A stretch of 14,406 nucleotides of DNA from Auxenochlorella pyrenoidosa (lineage: Eukaryota; Chlorophyta; Trebouxiophyceae; Chlorellales; Chlorellaceae). Below, piece by piece: positions 1 to 8,931 of the stretch. Within the stretch, counting starts at the first letter, position 1, and each line of letters starts with the position of its first letter. The stretch is taken from assembly GCA_001430745.1 (NCBI GenBank), contig KQ482032.1, positions 1,344,833 to 1,359,238 on the forward strand, given 5' to 3'. The notes below the pieces were generated by a model. It saw only the letters and a program-made list of their open reading frames with translations, was not told the origin of the DNA and did not search any database. The position numbers and the translations under genes were made by a program.

Positions 1-2792
1 GGTCAGCCGCGGGGCGCGCCCGGTGTTCAGGAAGATGACGCCGCCATTGTCGTCGGTCACAATCTGCCGCGGCCGCAGCAGCGAGGCGGCCAGGTCCCAG
101 CCGGCGCCGTCGTTGGCGTCCAGGATGGCTGTCTGCCGCGCGGGCAGGCCCGACCTGCGCGGGGGGAGGGGCGCACGCAGGGCAGCACTGCTGGGCACGC
201 CAGACCTGCAACGCGTCCCATCCGTTGGGCGCCATGGCTGGCCGGCCTTGGCTTGGGCCTTGATAGGTGCCCCCAGTGTCGTCTGGCACGCTCCAGCGGC
301 GTGCCTGCACCCCCTCTGTGCGCGCATCCGCGAGGCCTGTGCCCCCGCCCCCCCCCACCCACCCACCCACCCACACACCACCCACACACCACCCTCCACC
401 CCCACCTGGCCCGCCACTCCTCCAGGTCGTAGTTGCAGCGGGCGAGGGCGCCGTTGAAGGTACGCAGCGAGGAGGTGGTGCGCAGGAAGGGCAGGCTGCA
501 GGGGCAGGTGGGCAGGAGGGCAGGGGCATCAGCCGCGCCCGCAGCGATGGCAGGCGGACGCGCTGCACGCGCCCGCTTGGCTCCCACACGCCGAGATCAG
601 GAAGCGCAGACAGCCCCGCGACACACAGCATGCGCTGCCCAGCGGCCCGGCATCAAACCCTGAGGTCTGGCAGAGGCGGGAGCGGGCGGCCGGCGCGGCG
701 CGGCCCCTCACCCCAGCTGCATGAGCACGATGCCGGCCGAGTAGGTGTCAAAGCAGTCGGGGGAGTGCTGCTTCCACAGCAGCGGGGTCATGACGGTGCG
801 CAGGCGCGTGCCCTGGTCCGCCAGGTTGGGCGCCTCGGTGGGCAGCACGTACTGCGGCAGGCAGGGGGGGGCCAGGAACGAGTGGGCGGGCAGGCAGGGG
901 CTGCCGGGCGCTGCGACACGCGGCCGGGGGGCCATGAGCTGCGCCTGGAAGCCGGGCGGGTACGCGCAAGCAGTGGCGGCGAGCATGCAGAGCGTGCGCG
1001 CATCAGGCCGCCTTGGCCTGGCACGCCCCAGCCTGCCGCCCTGGGCCCGCACCCACCTCCTCGGGCGGGCAGTAGCAGGGGTCCAGGATGGTCTCCCCCG
1101 GCTTGTAGTTGGTGCCGGTGCGCAGGCAGGCGGCTGCCCCCAGGTCGATGAGGCGGAAGCGCCGCCGCCGCTCGTCAAACACAATGTTGGCGGGCTTGAT
1201 GTCGCGGTGCACGATGCCTGCAGAGTGCAGGGTCTGCGGGCGGGGGGCGCGGCCGAGGCGCGGGGCTTGGGCTGCTGCTGCCACGCCCGGCCATCGGGCC
1301 GCCTGCACGCGCCAGGCCCTCGGCCCAGCTCTGCCCCCGGCTGCTGCAGGCAGCACACACAGGCCTGCCCCTTGCCAAGTCCACCTGCCGATCGCCCCTC
1401 AGCGCAGCTGCCTGCTGACCAAATGCGTGACCGTGCGACACCGCTAGATGCCATACGACAGGAACATCCGCTGACCAGGGGTGCCAGCCCCGCCCCGCTC
1501 GGTCAGCGCACCACCGCCATGCCCCAAGAGCCCGCACACAGCGGTGCGCCTCAGCGCGGCGCCTGGCCCAGCGCGGGCCAGCCACCCCGGCTCACCACCA
1601 GGCACTTGAAGATCTGCTTCATCACGGTGGGCACCGCCGCCGCCTCGTCGACCCCCAGGTCCTCGGCCAGCGCGCGCTCCATGTCGCGGCGCTTCAGGTA
1701 GTAGGCCAGCGTCTTGTCGCCCTCGTACTCCCACACCAGCCACAGACCCTTGGACAGCCGCCCAGACTGACCAAGGCAGGGTGGGGGCGCAAGGGGGAGG
1801 TGGGGTGAGCTCTGGAGCGCAGCCAGGGGCCGACCGGTCCCCCAGGTGCTGCGGCGCCAGCTCGCAGCCCAGCGCGCGTCGTGCCGGCACCCACCGGCGC
1901 ATCCACCATGGTGTAGCCGATGAAGGGCGCCACCGCCTCGCCGGCCGCCTTGGTGGCCAGCACATTGATCATGTGCTCCGCCTCGTGCATCTCCTCGGCT
2001 CCCTGCACCTTGGACTTGACCCGCTTCAGCACCACCTCCTGCTCCTCGCCGTCCTCGGTGCGCAGCGTGCCCTGCGCGGCAGGGGGGGGGGGAAGCCGTG
2101 CGCAGCGGGGCGTGGGGCTGGCGCTCCGACCGGCACGCAGCGTGGGGCGGAGCGCACGACGCGCGCGAAGTGACCAGCGTTTGAACAGCGGTCAGCCCGG
2201 GCGTTCAAACGGCCAGCTCAGCCCAGCAGCTGCTGAAGGGCAGGCAGCACTTGGTGGAGTGCCCGGCTCCCAGCGCACCTTGTAGCACTCGCCAAAGCTG
2301 CCACTGCCCAGCGAGCGGCCGGGCGACAGCCACTCAGGTTCCAGCTTTTGGCCCAGGCCGTACTTGCCATACTTGGCAGGGATGCGACGAGCTGCGAACA
2401 CAACTAGGGACCGCTGCAGGAGAGAGGAAAAAGCAGTCAGGCAGTGATCAGTGGCCCAAGAATGCAGGCATCGCAGCTGCACAAGAGGAGAGGGCGTTGC
2501 CAAGCCTTGCACAGGCAGACGGCGAGGCAGCGCCGGCAGCAGGCAGGGCTGCACGGCGCGGCCATCGGCCTTGTCAGGCCGGCACACAAGTGATACTGGC
2601 TGGATGGCGGCAGGTGCCGCTCAAAAGTTCAAAGCGGGCAGGCTGCTCGAGACCTCTACCACCCAAACGGCTCTCCCCGCTTGCCTGGCGTGTTTGGGAG
2701 CCGCGTCGCGCCAACCTGCTGCTTGAAAGCGCCTGCTGGGGCGCCCTGGGCGCCTGCAGCCGCCCAGCGACGCCCGTCAGCAAACAGGACAT
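1..2792 (-). CDS. STN7/STN8-like chloroplast serine/threonine protein kinase (3' end cut by window)
   Basis: Exons in reading order: 2792-2586, 2413-2279, 2071-1895, 1766-1596, 1233-1057, 851-712, 495-406 and 154-1. All junctions are GT-AG and phases agree, giving 417 aa before the window edge. Seen: glycine loop GSGSFG (about residue 105), the beta-3 lysine in EVVLK (about 130), catalytic HRDIKPAN (about 239), metal-binding DLG instead of DFG (about 260), CPPEE at the APE position, and a C-lobe block YSAGIVLMQ. Known: DLGAA and this C-lobe are typical of the thylakoid kinases STN7/Stt7 and STN8/Stl1, which phosphorylate LHCII and photosystem II proteins. Inference: the PPEE..LP..APN activation segment leans towards STN8. 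The first exon (residues 1-69) is rich in Ser, Arg and Ala like a transit peptide. Its start and its GTGCCG donor are the weakest part of the model. I see no transmembrane segment before the kinase domain. Confidence 0.85.
341..405 (+). repeat. C-rich CCCA/CACA low-complexity tract in a kinase intron
   Basis: Nearly pure C and A, built from CCCA and CACAC units. It runs right up to the donor of the last kinase intron in the window. On the coding strand it is a G/T-rich tract at the intron's 5' end. Confidence 0.8.
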
Positions 2793-3393
2793 ACCCTTGG
2801 GCTCTGCAGTGGGCCGCAGGACGAGCTAAGTCTACTGCCCAAGAAGGCAGCCCGCAATGTGTGAATTGCTGGCTGCTTGGGCTTGCAGTAGCGCTTTTGG
2901 CACCATCGTGCCACGGTGGGCTGACAAGGCTCGAAGGCAATTCTCCTGGCCACTCGCCCCTCCCGAACACTTGCATGCCACAGTCCTTTATGTTGGCTTC
3001 GTCTCAAGCCCTTCACAAGCCTACCCTGCCCTGGCCCCTTTCCCGCGCTCCCGTCTTCCGGCCCCCGGAGTGCTTCGCCGGCCGGCAGTCAGTCTGCAGC
3101 CGATCAGAGCTCTGCAGCAGGTGAGCCCTTGCGGCTGTGGACTTGTCGGCAGCCGCCAGCTCGAACTCGAGCAACAACGCGTCTGCAGGCGGGCCTCCCG
3201 TCTCTACGCCGTCCGGAACTGCAATGAACATGAGCTGGAAGTCGGCTGGGTGCAGCGGCGGGCCTGAACCGGCGTGCGAGTGGCAGCGACAGCCCACGCC
3301 AGCTTCTGCAGCGGGCACAGCTGGCTCGGGGCGGCACCGCGCTCACCGCACACATCCCCCACCCCTCGGTCCCTTGCAGGCTGGCGGGCCCTC
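2793..3393. promoter_or_regulatory. Divergent intergenic region with a probable 5' UTR intron of the plus-strand gene
   Basis: This lies between the kinase ATG on the minus strand and the next gene's ATG on the plus strand, so it should hold both promoters. A good donor (GTGAGC from 3121) and a good acceptor (CCCTTGCAG ending at 3379) suggest a 259-nt intron in the 5' UTR of the plus-strand gene. The acceptor lies 14 nt before the chosen ATG. The upstream frame that would be in phase has no ATG, which is why I treat it as untranslated. I found no clear TATA box for either gene. Confidence 0.45.
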
Positions 3394-4592
3394 ATGTCGG
3401 CTGCAGAGAAAATCCAGGGGTTGACTGTGGAGGTGGATGATGATGTGCTGGTGGAGAATGCTGCCACCGCCACGCTTTTCTCGCCGGGCATGTGGGTGCA
3501 GCGCCCGACACGCACGCCGCTTGCACGGCGAGACGCCGCGGCTGACATACGCCGCAGGTGGGTCAACGGTGCTGCTCAGCTCATTTCTAGTCAGGCAGCA
3601 AACCCAACAGTGCAGGGTGGCCACGGCAGCACGTGAGCGGGGCCTGCGGTGCTGCACTTGCTGGATGCATCCAGTACATGACAGCAGCACACTCGGCTGC
3701 CTATGCCCGCCTGATGTATTCTCGGTCCATGACCTGTCCCTCCTACTACTCACGGCGCCCTTGGCGTCTTGGACTTGGCTGGCTCACTGGTGAATTCAAA
3801 CATTGGGAATGCTGCAGAGGAGCCACTGGCGATGGCGGCGAGCTGCTGCTCCCAATCCCGCTGGCCGCCCTGGCGCCACCCTCGGCCGGCGCAGCAGCTT
3901 GTGGCGGCGACTGCGGCATGGGAGCAGCTGGCCTCAGCCCCGCCGGTGTCCTCGCCTCAGCTGCCGTGGTGGGCAGCGCGGGCGGCCCCACGCCGGGCTC
4001 CCCGGGCCTGGCTGCCGACCCCGACCTCGCTTACCTGAGCATCGCTGATGAGCGGGAGCGGGAGCGCGCCGAGCGCGAGTACCTGCAGCAGGACAGCGAG
4101 CACATGGCGGCGCTTGAGGAGGCGCACGCGCGGCTGCGCGAGCAGAACGCGGCCATGGAGGCGCAGCTCGCGGTGGGTGGGGCGGGGCGGGGCCTCGCAG
4201 GGGCGGTGGGTAGGCTTGGTGCGTGGCTTGGACCGCCTGGAAAGAAGAGGCCAAGGTGCAGCCAATCTGCTGGCAAGCTTTGGGACCTTCTTTGGCTGTC
4301 GGCTCGGCTGCAGGGTACCATCTCCAACCTGTGTGCCGGCTGCCACCCTGCCCCTGCCATCCCCTCCCTGCAGAGTGTTGCAGCAGCGGTGAGTGATGTG
4401 GTGGACGAGAACCAGACCATCAAGTCGCTGCTGGCGATGCTCAGGGTACGACGCGAGGACTTTGTCTTCAACCAGCATCAAACGATTGGGCTTCAGCAGG
4501 AGGCCATCGGAGCGCGCCTGCTGCAAAACCTGGAGGAGGACACCGGTCCCCCTGGTGGCCTGCTGCAGCAGCAGCAGCAACAGCAGCAGACA

Positions 4593-4623
<31 letters not shown>

Positions 4624-5165
4624 GGACGCAGCAACAGCCAGCAGCACGGCACACTGCCGTACCGCTGCACATACAGACACAGCATGCGCAGCAGCAGCAG
4701 CAGCGGTATGCGCACCAGCAGGGTCCAGCTGAGCCGGCCTGCAGCCTTGGACTGTCTGCAGATGCGGCGTCGCTCGCTGACATGTCCCCGGGCTGCCTGC
4801 TTCCCATCAGCACCCCCGAAATGCTCCGCACGGTGTCACCCAAGGTCGCCGCCTTTCGTGGCACCAGCGATGGGCTGCTGGGCAGCAGGCCTGGGGAGGC
4901 AGGCCAGCAGGAGCTGCTGGTGCCGCCCACCGTGCCACCTGCTTCGCCGCTGGACTACCCTGCAGAGGCCCAGATTGCTGCAGCAGCCCTGACAGCAAAG
5001 CAAGGGGACTCGGCAGCAGCGCTGCTCACCCTGCTTGACAAGGCCATTGAGGGCCGGCTGGAGCGCCAGCGGCACGCTGCTGCGCAGCAGGCGCAGCTGA
5101 CCATGCTGCAATCGCATGTGCAGCAGGCGCAGCAGCAGCCGCAGCCGCAGGCGCAGATGTATTAA
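3394..5165 (+). CDS. Polyglutamine, leucine-zipper-like coiled-coil protein (hypothetical)
   Basis: Exons 3394-3557, 3818-4172 and 4374-5165 give 436 aa. The second intron (201 nt, GTGGGT...CTGCAG) is a multiple of three and open, so it could be misread as coding. The first intron is less certain: donors at 3492 and 3558 both fit the phase. Seen in order: acidic N-terminus with EVDDDVLVE; Ala/Gly/Pro-rich linker; charged ERERERAERE followed by a helix with heptad Leu/Met (ALEEAHARLREQNAAMEAQL); a second helical block (DENQTIKSLLAML); two near-continuous glutamine tracts; a Ser/Pro-rich region; a Gln-rich end. The zipper resembles bZIP zippers, but the preceding segment lacks the Asn/Arg basic signature, so I do not call it a bZIP factor. 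A regulatory or scaffold role is only a guess. No family was recognised. Confidence 0.65.
4566..4622 (+). repeat. CAG/CAA trinucleotide tract encoding polyglutamine
   Basis: Nineteen consecutive codons, all CAG or CAA except one ACA, encode eight Gln, one Thr and ten Gln. A shorter CAG run follows near 4687. The tract is in frame in the third exon of the coiled-coil gene and is likely to vary in length between strains. Confidence 0.9.
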
Positions 5166-5794
5166 ATGTGAGCTGCGCCTTGGCCATGCCATGCAGGCTT
5201 GGAAAGCCTTGCTCGTGATGTGCAGGAGCACCTACCAGCCTTTTCCAATGCAACCGCACGACCTGATCCGCCCCCCTGCCCAACAAATCCGAACGCGACG
5301 TCGCCGTCACTTTTCATGGCATCACTCTTGCTACCTTGCTGCTTCTCTCTGTCACTGCACGCGCTGTCAGCAGCGAGGTGCACAACACCCTAGCGCTTGC
5401 CCGCAGACACATGACGAAGTGTGTGTCTGCTTGCCGCCTGCATGCGCCACGGCATGCCAGTCCCTCCTTCCCCTTCCCTTTGACTATGACCACGCTAACC
5501 ACTCTGCCGTGTCTGCAATGCTGCTCCACGTTAGGCTGTCTTGTGTTTCACGCCGCGAGTAGTCTGTTTTGTACCCAGCCGGCACATGCCCACCCCATTC
5601 CTTGCTCAAGACCACCTTGCCGGCACTGCCAGGCATGCCAGCCCAGCTCCCACCTCCCAGGACTGTTGTAACACGTGCCTGTGTGCCTGCCACACAGTTT
5701 GCCCAGAAGGGATTGATGGATGGATTCTGACAAAGGCAGCCAAGTGTGGTGGGCTGGTAGCACCGCATCGAAGCTGTCACAGAGGCGTGGCACT
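5166..5794. other. Convergent 3' intergenic region
   Basis: This lies between two convergent stops and holds the 3' UTRs of both neighbours. A TGTAA signal for the plus-strand gene is at 5667-5671. I found no TGTAA on the minus strand for the dehydrogenase gene, so its 3' end is undefined and may overlap the other transcript. I see no supported gene here. Confidence 0.6.
5667..5671 (+). terminator. TGTAA poly(A) signal of the polyglutamine gene
   Basis: TGTAA is the usual poly(A) signal of green-algal nuclear genes. This copy lies about 500 nt past the TAA stop and is the first one I found there, implying a 3' UTR of roughly 520 nt. Confidence 0.55.
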
Positions 5795-8251
5795 CTAAGC
5801 ATGCGGCATGCCCGCCACGGCCGCCTCCTGGGCCGTGTACCAGTCCTTGGCGCCCGTCTGCCGCATGAAGTCTGCAGCAGGGTGACGCATTGCAGAGGGC
5901 AGCTGGGCCAGCTGTGCAATCCTCCCCGCCCGCAGCACTCCAGCCCAGCCTCCCGTGCGCATCAATGCGGCCTGGCCACCCAGGCAGTGCCGAGCCCGCC
6001 CACAGCGCACCCGCGTAGCTGGGGTACTTGGGCTGCCAGCCCAGCTGCGCCCGCGTGGCAGGGTTGCTCATGCGCTTGCCCTTGACGGGGCCCTCTTTTG
6101 CAGTGAAGGTCACGCTGCCCTGGAAGGCGCCGCTGTCCAGGGTGGCAGCCATCATGTCCTGCAGGGGGGGCGCGGAGGCGGGGCAGCTGAAAGCCTGTCT
6201 GATGGACGCCTGAGCTGGCTGGCGCATCTCGCAAGACCTGCGGACGGTGGGCCGCAGTACAGCATGCGCCAGCTCCAGCTGCTGCCCAGGGCTGGGAGGC
6301 GCCAGGCCTGTGCGGCGCACCGAATCTGTGGAGCAGGGGGGAGTTGCCTGGCCCATCTGCCCTGCGCGCCGACCGTGGCCCCTGCGTTCCCTGCCCTTGC
6401 TCACATCAAAGGTGATGGGGCTGCCGTCGCACCCCAGGAAGACGCGGCCGCGGTAGGGCTCCGAGGAGCCGTCGCCGCGCAGCACCGCCAGGCACAGCCC
6501 TGCGGGGTGGGTGCGGCAGGCGGCAGCAGCGCAGCTGGGCAACGGGGTTGCGCTGGGCTGCCAAAGCGCTGCGCCATGCAGCCCTGGAGCATGCCCTGGA
6601 ACATGCACGGTGCGCCAAGGGCGCGGCGCCGGCGCCCAGCCCCACCCGCGGCATCCTCGTAGTGGATCAGGTTGACCAGGTAGCCGCCCCAGCGCTGCAC
6701 CTCGCCCTGGCGCAGGAAGAAGGTGTGCGCCCCGCTGCGGGAGCAGGGGCCGGGGGGGGGGGGGGGCAAAGGGGTGTGGCAGGCCCAGGGCAGGGACGAC
6801 TCAAGCTTGCTGAAGGGGCTCGGCTCACGAGCTGTCTTCTGGACCGGCAGCGGCATGGCAGCGTCCTGTGGCTAATGCAGTGCCCGCCCTCTGGCCATGC
6901 CGCCAGGTACCGCACTGCGGAGGCGCTCGGCGGGGCGCCCTGGCAATGTGCTGCAACCCACATCCCAGCAGACCCAGAGCCCCGCCTGCCCCACTGCTCC
7001 GCCCCGCAGCGCCGCACACCCGCCGGTGCTCACCGCGTGGCGTGGTACAGCCCCACCAGGCGCACCACGTTGCCGCCCGCCTCCAGCACCGCCGCCTCTG
7101 CCGCCAGCAGCCGGTCGGTGCGCTCGTTGTCGCCTAGCTTGGCGGTGGGGGCGCCCTCGTCGCAGGCTGCAGGCGTGGGCGGGCGCGGGGCACGGTTGGG
7201 CTTGAAAGATGGCGGCCGAATGCAGGCGCGCCATTGATGCACTGCTTGCTCGGGTGGCGAGCCAGCAGGGCGGCGAGCAGGGGTGCATGATGCCGCCCCA
7301 TGCCAGCCAGCCTGCACTCTCTGCGCCTGCTTGGCCACGCTCTGGGGTGTCCACCCCGATCGGGCGCATGCCCATTGGCTGTCCCTGCTGCAGCCTGTCG
7401 TAGCAGCAGCCTGCCCCAAACCCAGCCTCCTTTCCGGCCCACGCCGCCCGCTGCGCCCCCCGCCCCACCCGAGCCGTCCTCCACGGTGTACACCCCCCCC
7501 GAGGAGGTGAACACAAAGGCACCGGTGCCGTCCCACAGCGCCAGTGCCGCCTTGATCTCCGCCACGTAGTCGGCAGACCCCGAGGGCGGCGCGGAGAAGA
7601 GGACGTAGGGGAAGGTGCCGCCGGTGGCGGCGGCGTCCTTGGTGCGGGTCGCCAGGCCCAGGGCCTGCAGCCTGCGAGCAGCAGGGGGGGGGGTGCGCCG
7701 AGGGGGGGGGGGGGGGCTGGCACCTGAGCAGCTGCCCCCACATGGCGGGGGCGTGGCGGGGTGCCACCAGCACGCCGCCAGCAGAGCCTCCCGGTGCAAG
7801 GCCTAGGTAACTGCAATGCTTTTCATGCAGCGCATCGCATATGCAATGAGTCCATAATGTTGACACCGGGAGGCCGCTCTGCAACTGTTTACTGCACTCA
7901 CTTGGCATGGTTGTTCGTGCTGTTGGTCTGGCCCACCACACTTCCAGTGCCATTTGCGTCCACCCACAGCTTGCCAAGATAGCTGCCCAACACCCCAGGT
8001 CCCACAATCAGCAGGCGATTGCTGCTGGGGCCATCGCCGCCGCTGCCGTTGCCTGCTGCCGCTGCCGCCACGACGCGCTCCATCCCGCTCTGGGCAACCA
8101 CAAGAGTATGCGCTCGCCCGACCGAGATCCGCTCTGCAATGTTACCCTGAGGCCGCCGGGACGGCAGGAAAGTGGCGCGGGCGGCCGTGCGAAGGGTCGC
8201 AGAGGGCGCTGCTGCTGCCTGAGCGCAACGGCTGCCAGCCCGGACGTGCAT
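5795..8251 (-). CDS. YeeZ-like NAD(P)-binding Rossmann protein (atypical short-chain dehydrogenase/epimerase), probably plastid
   Basis: Exons in reading order: 8251-7902, 7671-7469, 7166-7034, 6734-6646, 6499-6405, 6158-6011 and 5871-5795. All are GT-AG with matching phases, giving 364 aa ending MPHA. The ATG at 8251 is the first in frame after an upstream stop at 8311-8309. Seen: Ala/Arg/Ser-rich residues 1-75 like a transit peptide; nucleotide-binding LLIVGPGVLGSYLG (about 80-93); APPSGSADY; TSSGGVY at about 172-178; RLVGLY; a C-terminal KGKRMSN...LGW motif followed by YPSYADF. Known: this order and the KR.SN..LGW..YP ending match the YeeZ-type epimerase family, found in bacteria and plant plastids, whose substrate is generally unknown. 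Odd: the usual YxxxK catalytic pair is missing, and the equivalent segment reads NERTDRLLAAEAA. The family is solid; the reaction is not known. Confidence 0.87.
6752..6766 (+). repeat. 15-nt G homopolymer (C tract in a minus-strand intron)
   Basis: It lies 14 nt inside the intron from the acceptor of the fourth dehydrogenase exon. On the coding strand it is a C15 run and probably serves as the polypyrimidine tract. Confidence 0.8.
7684..7716 (+). repeat. Paired G runs (10 and 15 nt) in a dehydrogenase intron
   Basis: Two G runs, 7684-7693 and 7702-7716, lie just inside the first dehydrogenase intron next to its acceptor. On the coding strand they are C tracts at the 3' splice site. Homopolymers of this length are also common sites of assembly error. 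Confidence 0.75.
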
Positions 8252-8931
8252 GTCTTCTTCAGACAATGCTTCGAGAAGGCGCGATCGACCGTAGCAATGC
8301 GCCGCCCCCTACTCAGTATGATCATGATGGCTAGCGCCCTGCTGGTGCCAGCACGCCACGCTGCCTCGGCAGCCCATGAGGGCCCAAAGGGAGGAGTGCA
8401 AATTGACGTGTTATGCATATGGATGGTGCAGTATCCATGCTGATAGCTGATGCAGTCTCAATGCTGAGATCAATGTGAAAACAAGGCAGCCTGCCTGCCG
8501 CTGCTGCAGCCGCCACTGCTGCCACTGCTCCCCAGGGTGCATGGTCGCATCAGTGCTTACAGCAGGGCGCTGCGGTGGCCACAGCTCCGCATGCAGTACA
8601 CTTTGTCGTGTATCTTATGAGGACAGGGTGTGTCAATTTTGGGTTTGGGGGAAGGGAGGCATGGCAGGAGAAGTGGCGGGAGGGGCAGTGTGGGGAGGGA
8701 CTGCTGGTCTGTACAGGGAAAATCGGGGAGGGTAGGGTAAAAATCGGGCAATTAGGAATCAGGGGGATTGCAGGTGCAGCGGCGGGCAGGGTTCCTAGTC
8801 GGGAGGTCAAGGTTTGAGTGTGGTCAGAGGAGTAGGTTTGGTGGGGGGACCGCAGAGCGCAGCAGCCGTAGCGCGCCTGGCATGGGGCCCCTGCACTGCT
8901 GTTGGGGCAGGAGCCTCTGCTGGGGTGGCGT
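8252..8931. other. Intergenic region between the dehydrogenase and the secreted-protein gene, with a G-rich block
   Basis: It holds the 3' UTR of the upstream minus-strand gene (poly(A) signal near 8557) and, below that, the promoter side of the dehydrogenase gene. From about 8635 to 8840 the plus strand is strongly G-rich with many GGG and GGGG runs and two copies of AAAATCGGG. I saw no clear TATA box and no gene with support. Confidence 0.55.
8557..8561 (-). terminator. TGTAA poly(A) signal of the secreted-protein gene
   Basis: TTACA on the plus strand reads TGTAA on the minus strand. It lies about 370 nt past the TGA stop and is the first copy I found there. Confidence 0.55.

Noticed and set aside
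267..1151. Long plus-strand open frame over the kinase exons (294 aa)
   Set aside because: It is made of Pro/Arg/Gly-rich low-complexity residues with no motif and lies antisense to exons with clear kinase motifs. It is a shadow of high GC content.
3633..3817. Open frame directly upstream of the second exon of the polyglutamine gene (starts at GTG)
   Set aside because: It is open and not obviously low-complexity, but has no ATG at its start, and a CAG acceptor at 3815-3817 joins the earlier exon in phase. It remains a possible alternative exon.
4173..4373. In-frame coding insert in the polyglutamine gene
   Set aside because: The stretch is open and a multiple of three, but it starts with GTGGGT, ends with CCCTCCCTGCAG and has no helix pattern, unlike the coiled-coil segments on both sides. 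I treat it as an intron.
4566..4622. Possible CRISPR or tandem-repeat array
   Set aside because: It is a simple CAG/CAA codon repeat within a coding exon, with no spacers.
5484..6608. Single 374-aa minus-strand open frame
   Set aside because: It reads through several introns of the dehydrogenase gene and only partly overlaps the true frame. The spliced model explains the conserved blocks better.
8298..8443. Plus-strand peptide starting MRRPLLSMIMMASALL, signal-peptide-like
   Set aside because: It is only about 48 codons and lies in the promoter side of the minus-strand dehydrogenase gene, with no splice or promoter support.
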